The position numbers and the translations under genes are program-made. Shown here one piece after another: positions 17,756 through 26,383 of a stretch of DNA of 64,000 bases. The notes under the pieces are model-generated. The model was not told the origin of the DNA. It worked only from the letters and a program-made list of their open reading frames with translations, and made no database searches. How positions within the stretch are numbered: the first letter of the stretch is position 1; the number at the start of each line of letters is the position of its first letter. Origin of the DNA: Sulfurovum sp. XGS-02 (GTDB lineage Bacteria; Campylobacterota; Campylobacteria; Campylobacterales; Sulfurovaceae); NCBI RefSeq assembly GCF_023213175.1, contig NZ_CP093312.1:434001-498000 (forward strand). Reading direction: 5' to 3'.

Positions 17756-18614
17756 ATTTCTTCCTTTTCTCCCATAAACTTTTTCTTGAAATCCCTAACT
17801 TTTTAGAGAGTTCTGTATCTGGAAATTTGTATTGAAAACTGTTTACAATGAATTTGACATAGTCATCAATGGTCAAGATCTCATTTTGGTCATAGAGTTT
17901 AGAATCCGTATTGAGGGTAATGGTCTCAAAATCCGACTCCAATTCCGTGGTACTGCATAAAATGAAATCATACTCCTTAATCATATCCAGCAGCGCCTCT
18001 TTGTCTGTTTTCTTGAGTTGATGGATCTCGGTAATATAAAGCAGGGCAGAAGGACTGCTTTGTTGTATTTTTTCTTTCCAGTTCTTATCGCTTAAAGGGA
18101 CAAAAGTAAGCAGCGTATTGGTTTCTTTTGCATGTTCAAAAACGACCTTGTCTACCAGTCTTTGATAGTTTGTCTCTATCACAAGCGGCGTAGTGATCTC
18201 TGAGATATCAAAGTCAGTTTCTATATCATGCAGAAGGTTTTGCATATACTCTTGGTAGAGAGAGGTCTGTTTCTTGAGGGACTGGTACTCTTTATAATGC
18301 TCTATCTTACGCATCAGGTCTTCTAACATAAATGGTTTAACGATGTAGTCTTTTGCCCCCAGCTTCAGTGGTTCTCCCACCGTATCATTATTGATATAGT
18401 TCACCATCAAAATAATGATCTTGTCCTTAAACTGTTTGATCAGCGGTGATGTGTTCTGTCCCGGTAAATTCGTCGAAAGCAGATAGGCATCACCCTGACT
18501 GTCCATAGCCTCTTTAATGGAACTATATATTTCAGTCTCATAGCCATTTTCGTTGAGTTTAGAGGCGATACTTTGCGCCAAATAGAGTTCATTTTCTACA
18601 ATGATTATTTTCAT
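17733..18614 (-). CDS. atypical orphan response regulator, HP1021/Cj1608 type
   Basis: A 293-residue regulator with an N-terminal receiver domain and a short C-terminal helix-turn-helix (ELSKKLGISRKSLWEKRKKYG). The receiver's phospho-acceptor Asp is replaced by Ser47 (LLSTNLPG), as reported for Helicobacter HP1021, while the Lys of the KPF motif is kept, so it should work without phosphorylation. HP1021 proteins of Helicobacter, Campylobacter and Arcobacter bind oriC and control redox and metabolic genes. The start at 18614 is chosen because its ATG overlaps the ispDF stop as ATGA and puts Ser at 47; an in-frame ATG four codons upstream is less likely. Confidence 0.88.
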   Translation of the reverse strand: MKIIIVENELYLAQSIASKLNENGYETEIYSSIKEAMDSQGDAYLLSTNLPGQNTSPLIKQFKDKIIILMVNYINNDTVGEPLKLGAKDYIVKPFMLEDLMRKIEHYKEYQSLKKQTSLYQEYMQNLLHDIETDFDISEITTPLVIETNYQRLVDKVVFEHAKETNTLLTFVPLSDKNWKEKIQQSSPSALLYITEIHQLKKTDKEALLDMIKEYDFILCSTTELESDFETITLNTDSKLYDQNEILTIDDYVKFIVNSFQYKFPDTELSKKLGISRKSLWEKRKKYGLFKKK

Positions 18615-19732
18615 GTGTTTTTCCAATTCAAATAAGTTAAGTTTGCTACGGCATGCACTGTCACACCTTCTTTTCGTCCTACAAAACCAAGTTTTTCCGC
18701 TGTGGTAGCTTTGATATTGACAAAGTTTTTTCTAACACCGAGTATGGAAGCAAGTGTTGTTCTCATCTCTTCCTTATATGGTAAAAGTTTGGGTGCTTCA
18801 GCCATGATAGTAAGATCTACATTGCCTATGCTATATCCAAAAGAGGTTATCTTTTTTACGGTGTCATGAAGCAAGACTTTAGAGTCTGCTCCGGCATAGG
18901 CCTCATCCGTATCCGGGTAAAGTTCACCGATATCACCCATGCCCGCAGCACCCAGTAGTGCATCTATCAGTGCATGGATGGCAACATCACCGTCACTGTG
19001 CGCCTTAAATCCATAGTCAACATCTATCTTTACACCGCATAAGAACATCTCTTTGTTTTTTTCAAAAGGATGTATGTCGATGCCAAAGCCGGTAAGTGTT
19101 TTGGTTGAAGGTGCCTGAATACACGAGAGTTTTTTCAGATCTTCAAGAGTTGTCAGTTTATGTGCATCTACTGAGCCCTCCACAAAATGTACCTTTTCTC
19201 CAAGAGAGGCGATCGCAGAACTGTCATCTGTGAATATCGTTTCAGTTTCGAGTGCTTTTTTGAGCATTTTTGTAACAGAGAGTTGAGGGGTTTGAATGAT
19301 CTTTACCTTCTCCCTGTCTATGGGTGTACTATCGAGATAGAGTGTATCGGCTACAGGGAGTACAGGTACGATGCAGGCACCTTCCCCTTTCGCTTCCATG
19401 ATGCGGACTATCATATCTGAAGGCACACAGCATCTGGCGATATCACTGACAAGTACATACTCTGAAGTTACCTTCTGAAGCGCATTGTTAAGTGATGCCT
19501 GCCTGCTGTCTCCCCCTTCTATATATGTAAAGGAAGCAAAATTTTTCATAAGACGTATCTCCTCTTGTGTCGATACGATGATGATCTGATCAAAAACGGC
19601 ACTCTTTTCAAAGTGTTCGGCGACATGCAACCATAAGGGTGTATCCCCAGTATAGAGCCACTGTTTTTTCATCTTCATTTTAAATCGTGAGGAGCTTCCT
19701 GCACCTAAAAGTATCAAAGTAGTGTTTGACAA
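18611..19732 (-). CDS. ispDF: bifunctional IspD-IspF isoprenoid enzyme
   Basis: Fused 2-C-methyl-erythritol 4-phosphate cytidylyltransferase (IspD, residues about 1-205) and 2,4-cyclodiphosphate synthase (IspF, about 215-373) of the MEP pathway. IspD shows LILLGAGSSSRF and the later VLVSDIARC; IspF shows GFGIDIHPF, the metal site HSDGDVAIHALIDALLGA, and IKATTAEKLG. The TTG at 19732 is preferred as start: a TAGGA ribosome site lies just before it and the protein then begins immediately before the nucleotide-binding strand, with 373 residues, close to the C. jejuni fusion. An ATG at 19795 would add 21 unrelated residues. Confidence 0.92.
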   Translation of the reverse strand: MSNTTLILLGAGSSSRFKMKMKKQWLYTGDTPLWLHVAEHFEKSAVFDQIIIVSTQEEIRLMKNFASFTYIEGGDSRQASLNNALQKVTSEYVLVSDIARCCVPSDMIVRIMEAKGEGACIVPVLPVADTLYLDSTPIDREKVKIIQTPQLSVTKMLKKALETETIFTDDSSAIASLGEKVHFVEGSVDAHKLTTLEDLKKLSCIQAPSTKTLTGFGIDIHPFEKNKEMFLCGVKIDVDYGFKAHSDGDVAIHALIDALLGAAGMGDIGELYPDTDEAYAGADSKVLLHDTVKKITSFGYSIGNVDLTIMAEAPKLLPYKEEMRTTLASILGVRKNFVNIKATTAEKLGFVGRKEGVTVHAVANLTYLNWKNT

Positions 19733-19945
19733 GTTTATTCCTAAATATCTATACCAAAGTATAGTGTGTATCAAATTGTAACGAATTATACTCATAGAAC
19801 CCTTTTAGAACCCTTTAGTCAACATTATCGGACAAATTTACTCTTAATTACGATATTAGTCGATTTTTTCAATCTAATTTAAGATTCAAGTGGTATAACT
19901 CGTATATCAGTCACGAAATAAAAAATTAAGTTAGGAACAAAGAAC

Positions 19946-21127
19946 ATGACACAAGAAAATGTATTAGAAGCGTTGAAGAACGTAACATATCCGGGCTTCA
20001 CGAAAGATATCGTAACATTCGGTTTTGTCAAAGATATCCTTATTGATGGAGATACTATAGGTTTGACAATAGATATTACATCATCGGCAGATGAGGTAAA
20101 AGCACAACTGAGACTTGACGCAACCAATGAACTCAATAAACTCGGGTTTAAAGATGTGAACATCAATATCACTGCACCAGAGGCACCAAAACAAATGTCT
20201 AACTCAGTCAGTGGTAAGAACATCGCACCGCATATCAAGAACTTTGTAATGGTAAGTTCAGGTAAAGGTGGTGTTGGTAAATCTACAACTTCTGTAAACA
20301 TTGCAGTTGCTATGGCAATGCAAGGTAAAAAAGTAGGTCTTCTTGATGCGGATATTTATGGACCGAACATTCCTCGTATGATGGGTGTTGAAGATCAAAA
20401 ACCAGAAATCCAGGGGAACAAAGCGGTGCCATTAAAAGCCTATGGTGTTGAGATCATGTCTATGGGTTCATTGATGGAGCCAGGAACATCTCTTATCTGG
20501 AGAGGTTCTATGATCATGAAGGCGATCGAGCAGTTCTTGAGAGATATTCTTTGGTCTGAACTGGATGTACTTGTGATCGATATGCCTCCAGGAACCGGTG
20601 ATGCACAGCTTTCACTTGCACAAGCTGTACCTATCACTGCAGGTATCACAGTAACGACACCACAAGAGGTATCTCTTGATGACAGTAGACGTTCATTGGA
20701 TATGTTCCAAAAACTACATATCCCAACTGCGGGTATCATTGAGAATATGAGTGGATTCATCTGTCCTTCATGTGATGCTGAGTCTGATATCTTTGGTATG
20801 GGTACAACAGAACCGGTTGCTAAAGAGTACGATACAAATGTGATTGCTCGTATCCCGATTGAACCAGCGATCAGAGTAGGTGGAGATACTGGTATGCCAG
20901 TAACATACCATAAACCAGATTCTGAAACGGCTAAGCGTTATCAGGAAGCTGCATCGAACCTTCTTGCATTTATCGATAAAGTTAATGCTGAAGGTTTAGC
21001 AGATAACTCTGGTGTACAGCCTACCACACCTCCAGGTGTAAGTGCTTGTAGTACAGGTGCTGGAGCTGCTTCTGCACCGGCAAAATCAGAAGGTGAAAGC
21101 TGCGGAACAGGCTGCGGCTGCCACTAA
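19946..21127 (+). CDS. mrp: Mrp/NBP35-family iron-sulfur carrier ATPase
   Basis: A 393-residue protein with an N-terminal MIP18-like domain (1-80), a deviant Walker A SSGKGGVGKST (104-114), DADIYGPNIPR, VIDMPPGTGDAQL and the CxxC of GFICPSCDAE that carries the bridging [4Fe-4S] cluster. It assembles or delivers Fe-S clusters to apoproteins. The C-terminal tail after about 350 is Ala/Gly/Ser-rich and ends CGTGCGCH, adding possible metal ligands. It is transcribed away from ispDF and followed by a strong hairpin. Confidence 0.92.
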   Translation: MTQENVLEALKNVTYPGFTKDIVTFGFVKDILIDGDTIGLTIDITSSADEVKAQLRLDATNELNKLGFKDVNINITAPEAPKQMSNSVSGKNIAPHIKNFVMVSSGKGGVGKSTTSVNIAVAMAMQGKKVGLLDADIYGPNIPRMMGVEDQKPEIQGNKAVPLKAYGVEIMSMGSLMEPGTSLIWRGSMIMKAIEQFLRDILWSELDVLVIDMPPGTGDAQLSLAQAVPITAGITVTTPQEVSLDDSRRSLDMFQKLHIPTAGIIENMSGFICPSCDAESDIFGMGTTEPVAKEYDTNVIARIPIEPAIRVGGDTGMPVTYHKPDSETAKRYQEAASNLLAFIDKVNAEGLADNSGVQPTTPPGVSACSTGAGAASAPAKSEGESCGTGCGCH

Positions 21128-21149
21128 ATCTTCACTTTTATGACCTCTT

Positions 21150-21178
21150 TGACCGAACTGCTTTGTTGCGTTCGGTCA
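21150..21178 (+). terminator. stem-loop after mrp
   Basis: TGACCGAAC (21150-21158) and GTTCGGTCA (21170-21178) form nine perfect pairs with an 11-base loop, 23 bp after the mrp stop. The following bases are AT-rich but lack a full T run. Confidence 0.6.
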
Positions 21179-21258
21179 TAAATATTCAACTATACTCTCT
21201 CAATTCACTTATACAATTCAATCTAATCTATATTAAATACCATTTTAAATAATCTACT

Positions 21259-21296
21259 TGCAACTTAGTCGCATTTAATAAAGTTTCCGTTATACT
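21259..21296 (+). promoter_or_regulatory. possible operator and -10 of the Fur-family gene
   Basis: TGCAAC-TTA-GTCGCA (21259-21273) is a near-perfect inverted repeat, and TATACT at 21291-21296 could be a -10. That would place the start of transcription at or next to the ATG at 21303, which has no ribosome site in front. Autoregulation by the Fur-family protein is possible. Confidence 0.35.
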
Positions 21297-21302
21297 CCCA
21301 CC

Positions 21303-21671
21303 ATGAAAATAGAAGAACTGATCAAAGATAAAAATATCAAGCTTACCACAGCAAGGGTAAAGCTTTTAGAGATATTAAAAGAAGCGGACAGACCTTTATG
21401 TTATGAAGAGATCAAAAATGATATCTCTATGGATAAAGCGACTTTCTATAGAAATATTTCCAAGTTTGAGGAAGAGGGCATATTGAATGCTTTTGAATCC
21501 AATGATAAAAAAAGATACTTTGAGGTCAGATTGAGTCCACATGCACATTTTGTTTGTGTAAAGTGTAATAGTGTAGAGTGTATTAAAAATATTGATATCA
21601 CATTGCCAAATTATGAAATTAATAATGTAATTATCAACGGTACATGTCCATCATGTTTGGCGTCAGTGTAA
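21303..21671 (+). CDS. Fur-family metal-responsive repressor (Zur-like by context)
   Basis: A 122-residue Fur/Zur/PerR-family regulator: winged-helix domain (LTTARVKLLEIL, then MDKATFYRNISKFEEEGIL) and a dimerisation domain with two structural zinc pairs (CVKC and CPSC) and the metal-ligand segment HAHFVC. The family blocks transcription when metal-loaded. The downstream genes encode a periplasmic metal-binding protein, permease and His-rich outer-membrane protein, which favours Zur, but ligand specificity cannot be read directly. No ribosome site is seen before the ATG. Confidence 0.85.
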   Translation: MKIEELIKDKNIKLTTARVKLLEILKEADRPLCYEEIKNDISMDKATFYRNISKFEEEGILNAFESNDKKRYFEVRLSPHAHFVCVKCNSVECIKNIDITLPNYEINNVIINGTCPSCLASV

Positions 21672-21727
21672 TCAGTAAATAGTTTAACACTTTATTGAAT
21701 TTAATCATACGAAAGGAGACAATTTTT

Positions 21728-22081
21728 ATGAAACTAAAACACTCTGTAAAGTTACTGCTTATTGCTCTTTTTGTATGGGCATCTCAGAGTACAACAATTC
21801 ACTTTCAGCATCATGAACTGGAGGAGATCTCAGAATGTAACGTTTGTGACACATCCCAGAAGATCAAGCTTTATCAACACAATCGACATGTGGTTGTGAG
21901 TAATGAGAACCTTGCTGTAAACATAAGAAGAGAAGTGGAAAAAGTTCTTGTTAATTCAAGCTTTGACTATACAGATGTACCACAATGTAAGCCGATTGAT
22001 ATTGTAAAAAAATCACAATATACCGACAGTTCTATAGTATTAGGGTTTAATGCTACTGCACCCCCGGTATCTTTTTCATAA
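21728..22081 (+). CDS. small exported His/Cys-containing protein of the metal cluster
   Basis: A 117-residue protein with a signal peptide (about 1-20), a His-rich start of the mature part (TTIHFQHHELEE) followed by CNVC, which together could bind zinc. The start at 21728 is set by AAAGGAGA ten bases upstream; the in-frame ATG at 21695 would prepend 11 residues before the signal. Not recognised as a named family. Position between the Fur-family gene and the metal-uptake genes suggests a periplasmic metal-handling role. Confidence 0.65.
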   Translation: MKLKHSVKLLLIALFVWASQSTTIHFQHHELEEISECNVCDTSQKIKLYQHNRHVVVSNENLAVNIRREVEKVLVNSSFDYTDVPQCKPIDIVKKSQYTDSSIVLGFNATAPPVSFS

Positions 22082-22147
22082 TCAAAAAATAATTCAACCA
22101 AAACCATTTTTAAAAACAAAATATTAATAATTAAAGGATCATAGACT

Positions 22148-23431
22148 ATGAAAAAAATAGTATTAACAAGTATGCTTTGTGCAGGTTTATCTTACGGTGA
22201 TATAGCACAACTTTTAGATGAAGACAAAAGAACGTTTGACAATTCAAAATATATTCCGGATATCTCGCTTATTACGGACGTATCTTATGTAAACCGTAGT
22301 ATCAAAGACGACGAGCTCTCTCATCTTGGACTTCCCGGTATTGCACATGGCCTCTATACAGAGCATGCACACGGTGGCAGTAACGAGGCTACCTATAATG
22401 CAAACCAGGGGTTTAACTTTAACTACGCGGAGCTTATACTCTCAAGCAGCGTGGATCCGTTTTTCAGTATGGATGGTACGTTCCACTTCAGTCAAGAAGG
22501 TGTTGAAGTAGAGGAGGCTTATTTTACCTCGACCGCATTGGGACATGGACTGAGATTAAGAGGCGGTAAACTTCTCTCAAATTTCGGATATATCAATGCA
22601 CAACACCATCACTATTGGGATTTTGGAGATATGCCACTCGTCTATGAATCATTTTTGGGAACGCACGGAATAAATGAATTGGGTGCCCAGTTGCAATGGA
22701 CAGCACCAACGGAGTTTTACCTCATGGCAGGGCTTGAAGTACTTCAGGGTGAAAATGAACAGATGTTTGGAAACGAGTCTGTTAGTCTTGAAGAGTTTAC
22801 AGGTGTTGAAGAGGACCGTATAGAAGGTACAGATGCACCGTCTCTTTATGTAGGTTATCTTAAATCTTCGTTTGATTTTGGTGATACGACGATCTTCGGT
22901 GGACTCTCTTATGCACAAGGAGATACACTTTTAAATCATAGTGAAGATGAAGAAAACCCTCATGTATTTAAAGGTGATGCAAAGCTTTATGGTGCTGACT
23001 TGGTCGTATTGCATGCATTGGATTCGTACAGATCTTTTAAGTGGCAAACCGAGTGGTTAAGCAGAGAGCTTGATGGTGTCATATATGGGGATCTTACAAC
23101 GCCTGAAAATTATAGCAGTATGAATAAAAAACAGAGCGGCCTCTATTCTCAGTTGATCTATACGCATGATAAAAATTGGAGAATGGGTGTGAGATATGAT
23201 ACAATTTATCAAAATGACATTACAAAAGATGGTGTTGATACAAATGAAGTTGATGATTTCAACAAGTATTCTGCCATGATCGAATACCATACGAGTGAAT
23301 TTGCACGTTTTAGACTTCAATATAATTATAATAAGGCAATGTATAATGAAGCTGATGAAAGAGAAAATCTCCATACGATCATGTTACAGGCAAATATTGC
23401 AATCGGTGCGCACGCGGCACATGCATTTTAA
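22148..23431 (+). CDS. outer-membrane beta-barrel protein with His-rich loops, probable metal-uptake porin
   Basis: A 427-residue protein with signal peptide (1-18), alternating hydrophobic strands typical of a beta barrel, and a terminal Phe (HAAHAF) as expected for outer-membrane insertion. His-rich stretches stand out: GIAHGLYTEHAHGG near 70 and NAQHHHYWDFGD near 155, plus HAAHAF at the end. It is not a TonB receptor (no plug domain). The binding-protein gene begins one base after its stop, so a zinc-responsive uptake porin is the best reading; family assignment is by architecture only. Confidence 0.7.
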   Translation: MKKIVLTSMLCAGLSYGDIAQLLDEDKRTFDNSKYIPDISLITDVSYVNRSIKDDELSHLGLPGIAHGLYTEHAHGGSNEATYNANQGFNFNYAELILSSSVDPFFSMDGTFHFSQEGVEVEEAYFTSTALGHGLRLRGGKLLSNFGYINAQHHHYWDFGDMPLVYESFLGTHGINELGAQLQWTAPTEFYLMAGLEVLQGENEQMFGNESVSLEEFTGVEEDRIEGTDAPSLYVGYLKSSFDFGDTTIFGGLSYAQGDTLLNHSEDEENPHVFKGDAKLYGADLVVLHALDSYRSFKWQTEWLSRELDGVIYGDLTTPENYSSMNKKQSGLYSQLIYTHDKNWRMGVRYDTIYQNDITKDGVDTNEVDDFNKYSAMIEYHTSEFARFRLQYNYNKAMYNEADERENLHTIMLQANIAIGAHAAHAF

Positions 23432-23432
23432 G

Positions 23433-24311
23433 ATGAAAAAGTTATTTGTTTTACTGGCGCTTCTTCCCTTATCATTGTTCGCACAGCTCAATATTGCGGT
23501 GAGTTATCCCTTTATTGGTGCATTGACCAAAACGATAGGAGGAGAAGATGTTAAGGTAACGGTTTTGGCAAAAGGAAAGTGGGACCCCCACTTTATCATT
23601 CCTCGTCCTTCGCTCATCAGTAAAATGAGAAATGCAGACGCGATGATCATGAACGGCGGACAGCTTGAGATTGGTTGGCTCCCGCCGATCATCAATCGTG
23701 CCGGCAATCCCAAAACAATGCCCAATACGAAAACATTTTTAAATCTTTCGCACCATATTAAGCTTATCAACAAGCCAAAAAGTGTGGACAGAAAACATGG
23801 AGATATTCACCCTGACGGGAATCCCCATTTTCATATCAGTCCTAAAAATATCTTGATACTGGCAAAGACCATAGAGAAGTTTCTTGGCAGCATAGATGCA
23901 AAAAACAGTGGTATTTACAAGAAAAACTATCAGGATTTCTCCAAGGTCTGGCAGCAGAAAATGGCTCTTTGGAAGAAGAAAATGAAAGACAAAAAAGGGT
24001 TGAAGGTCATTCAGTTTCATGATAATCTTGCCTATTTTAACAAAGAGTATGGTCTTGTGAACATAGGAACGATCGAACCGCTTCCGGGGATCCCTCCCTC
24101 TTCAAAACATACGATCGAGATCATTGAACTGATCAAAAAAGAACAGCCGTGCTGTATCTTGCATGATGTCTATCACTCAACAAAAACAGCTGATTTTATC
24201 AGTCAAAAAACCGGTATCAAGATCATTCTTATGCCACATGACATAGAAGCACTTGAAAATATCGATAACCTGAGTGCCCTGTTTGACTACCTGACAAGTG
24301 CCATAAAATGA
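23433..24311 (+). CDS. znuA: ZnuA-type metal-binding lipoprotein/periplasmic protein
   Basis: Substrate-binding protein of a cluster-A-I metal ABC transporter. The start at 23433 gives a clean signal peptide (MKKLFVLLALLPLSLFA); the longer in-frame start at 23295 runs backwards into the porin gene. Metal ligands expected in the family are visible: His in WDPHF, a short His-containing loop (RKHGDIHPDGNPHFH), the QFHDNLAYF block and the LMPHDI Asp region. The His loop points to zinc rather than manganese. It overlaps the permease gene by ATGA. Confidence 0.85.
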   Translation: MKKLFVLLALLPLSLFAQLNIAVSYPFIGALTKTIGGEDVKVTVLAKGKWDPHFIIPRPSLISKMRNADAMIMNGGQLEIGWLPPIINRAGNPKTMPNTKTFLNLSHHIKLINKPKSVDRKHGDIHPDGNPHFHISPKNILILAKTIEKFLGSIDAKNSGIYKKNYQDFSKVWQQKMALWKKKMKDKKGLKVIQFHDNLAYFNKEYGLVNIGTIEPLPGIPPSSKHTIEIIELIKKEQPCCILHDVYHSTKTADFISQKTGIKIILMPHDIEALENIDNLSALFDYLTSAIK

Positions 24312-25057
24312 TAGATATTTTACTTATTCCGATTGTTTTGGTTATTGTACTTGTGATGCTTCATGCCTATTTTGGTATAGAGATCTTAAAGCGAGGGATC
24401 ATCTTTACAGACCTTGCTATTGCCCAGTTCGCAGCGCTTGGTTCATCGATCAGTCTGGGGTACTTTCATGAAGAATACTTTTACCCTTTGACCCTCAGTT
24501 TTGCTTTGCTGTGTGCTTTTTTGATCGCTTTTGCTTCGACGAGAAAGCTTCATTTGGAAGCCTTTATAGGGATTCTTTATATTTTGGGTGCCAGCGGGAT
24601 CATGATGGTGCTTTCACACTCCTCTGAAGGTATGGAGCATTTCAAATCGCTTCTTGCAAGCGATATACTTTTTACACCTCTGAATGATGTGTTACAAAGT
24701 GTGATTATTTATGCCTTCATCGCCATGGCACTCTACTTTGTCTATCCGAGACTCAAAGGCTTTTTCAGGGAACTCTTTTTCTTTTCACTTCTTGCAATCA
24801 CAGTGACCTCTTCGGTTTCCCTAGCAGGTGTTTTTGTTGTCTTTGTACTTCTGATCGCACCGCCTTTTGTTTCTCTTTCTCTCAATGTGAAAAAGCCTTT
24901 ACTTGTAAGCTTTATTTTTGGATGGTTCTTTAGTATCGGTGCGATCGTGATCTCTTATTTCTATGATCTACCGACAGGGTACAGCATTGTCTTTATGGGT
25001 GCGCTTCTCACTGTGGTTATCGTGATGATGGCTTCCAAAAGCGAACAAAAAAAATGA
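24308..25057 (+). CDS. znuB: ZnuB-type metal ABC permease
   Basis: A 249-residue inner-membrane permease of the ZnuB/MntB family with about seven to eight hydrophobic helices; LKRGIIFTDLAIAQFAALG matches the family's conserved coupling region. It probably moves zinc delivered by the upstream binding protein. No ATPase (ZnuC) gene lies in this cluster, so the ATP-binding partner must be elsewhere. A terminator overlaps its stop codon. Confidence 0.88.
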   Translation: MIDILLIPIVLVIVLVMLHAYFGIEILKRGIIFTDLAIAQFAALGSSISLGYFHEEYFYPLTLSFALLCAFLIAFASTRKLHLEAFIGILYILGASGIMMVLSHSSEGMEHFKSLLASDILFTPLNDVLQSVIIYAFIAMALYFVYPRLKGFFRELFFFSLLAITVTSSVSLAGVFVVFVLLIAPPFVSLSLNVKKPLLVSFIFGWFFSIGAIVISYFYDLPTGYSIVFMGALLTVVIVMMASKSEQKK

Positions 25058-25074
25058 TCTGTTTGATCATTTTT
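25050..25074 (+). terminator. intrinsic terminator of the metal cluster
   Basis: AAAAATGATC pairs with GATCATTTTT around a five-base loop, with the T run inside the 3' arm. The stem includes the znuB stop codon. Confidence 0.75.
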
Positions 25075-25131
25075 TGAGTGATTGCACATTAATTTCGCTA
25101 CAATACAAAAAATAAACATACGGGAAAGACA

Positions 25132-25389
25132 ATGACATCAGCAGAAAAACTCAAAAACCTATTAGAACTTGAGATCATTCCAGATTTGGAAGTAGCCATT
25201 GATGAACTTTTTGCAGCCATAGATAAAGCAAAATCTGCTTCAAAAGAACAAAAAGAGGACCTCGAAGAGATGAGGGAGATGCGTACAGAGTGTTTTGCTA
25301 TCATTGAAGAGCTTGGACGCAATGAGCTTGAAGAAGAAGAGATAGAAGAGCTCCTGGCAGAACTAGTCGATATGAAGACGGAAGAATAG
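25132..25389 (+). CDS. small acidic coiled-coil protein
   Basis: An 85-residue, Glu-rich, almost fully helical protein with heptad-like leucines (ELEEEEIEELLAELVDM). It has no signal peptide and one cysteine. It is set apart by the terminator upstream, has a GGGAAAG ribosome site, and TACAAT about 30 bp before it could be a -10. The antisense frame is also open but Ser-rich and lacks a ribosome site, so the plus strand is chosen. Function unknown. Confidence 0.6.
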   Translation: MTSAEKLKNLLELEIIPDLEVAIDELFAAIDKAKSASKEQKEDLEEMREMRTECFAIIEELGRNELEEEEIEELLAELVDMKTEE

Positions 25390-25462
25390 GCAGTCATTAC
25401 CTTTTTCAAAAGGAATGGAGCCCAGTTTTTAGCCAGAAAGTGAAAAAAATATCATTCGACTA

Positions 25463-25490
25463 TTGACATTTTAATATTAATTGATATAAT
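25463..25490 (+). promoter_or_regulatory. sigma-70 promoter of the outer-membrane protein gene
   Basis: TTGACA (25463-25468) and TATAAT (25485-25490) with a 16-bp spacer, 42 bp before the start codon. Confidence 0.75.
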
Positions 25491-25531
25491 ACTGCCACTT
25501 TTTCAAGAATTTAAAATATAAGGAAGAAAAA

Positions 25532-26089
25532 ATGAAAAAAGTTTCACTATCAATCGTTGCCCTGTTGGCAATGAATACATTCGCATTTGCAGGTGGAGAT
25601 TTCACTACTCCGGTAGAACCGCAAGTCACTATACCAGAAGTTGATGAATCAACCGGGTCTTTTTATGTAGGTGCAGGGTATACATATATAAATTTAGATG
25701 CTTCAGGGAACTTTGGTGAGCATGATGGTGATGCAACACTTTTACTGGCAGGTTACAACTTCAACCCATATATCGGTGTAGAGGCTAGATATGCCGGTTT
25801 AACTGATTGTCTTGAAAATGCTGCTATTTATGCGAAGCCGATGTATCCGTTCGGTGATATAAAAGTATACGCACTGCTTGGATACGGAGAAACTACATTT
25901 GATAAGGGGCCTTCATTTTCAGAAAGTGGCTTCCAATGGGGTCTAGGTGCAAACTATGCAGTGACTGAAAATATTGGCGTATTTGCAGACTATACAACAC
26001 TGTATGATGATACAGGATTTGACAATGTTGCCGTGCAAGAAGATGTGACTGTAGATGCTATCAACGTAGGTGTAACGTATACTTTCTAA
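25532..26089 (+). CDS. outer-membrane beta-barrel protein (OmpA-type eight-strand)
   Basis: A 185-residue protein with signal peptide (1-20), a short Pro-rich linker, and an eight-stranded barrel typical of OmpA/OmpW-like small porins: FYVGAGYTYINLDASG at the start, GYGETTFDKG in the middle and a terminal aromatic residue in NVGVTYTF. Two cysteine-poor loops are acidic. A strong promoter precedes it and a hairpin follows. No peptidoglycan-binding domain is present, so it is only the barrel. Confidence 0.8.
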   Translation: MKKVSLSIVALLAMNTFAFAGGDFTTPVEPQVTIPEVDESTGSFYVGAGYTYINLDASGNFGEHDGDATLLLAGYNFNPYIGVEARYAGLTDCLENAAIYAKPMYPFGDIKVYALLGYGETTFDKGPSFSESGFQWGLGANYAVTENIGVFADYTTLYDDTGFDNVAVQEDVTVDAINVGVTYTF

Positions 26090-26092
26090 GCA

Positions 26093-26132
26093 AACCGGTG
26101 GCTGGTTAGATCTTTTCTGACCGCCAAAGGTT
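26093..26132 (+). terminator. stem-loop after the outer-membrane protein gene
   Basis: AACC/GGTT, GGC/GCC and GGTTAGA/TCTGACC (with G-T pairing and a bulged T) stack into one hairpin directly after the stop codon. The next bases are not T-rich, so it may act as an mRNA-end stabiliser as much as a terminator. Confidence 0.5.
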
Positions 26133-26280
26133 GAATTCTAAAACTATTTTTAATTTTCTATATATAAAGAAATCTTTCTCCTAAACATTTATCTTAATCC
26201 TTTATATAGATCTTTTTCTCATCATTTTATACATTTAATTAAGCCTATTTTTAGCCTCTTTAAACTATAGTACGGTTTCA

Positions 26281-26383
26281 ACCTCTCGGGGGGCTTTGAT
26301 CATTTATGGAACACATATCTGATACATAGCTGAGATAGCAAATGCTTGACCCGTCGAACTTGAACTGGACAATACCAGCGTAA

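Noticed and set aside
25098-25409. Ser-rich 103-codon frame antisense to the small acidic protein
   Set aside because: Ser-richness is the mirror of Glu-rich codons on the plus strand, which has the ribosome site and promoter.
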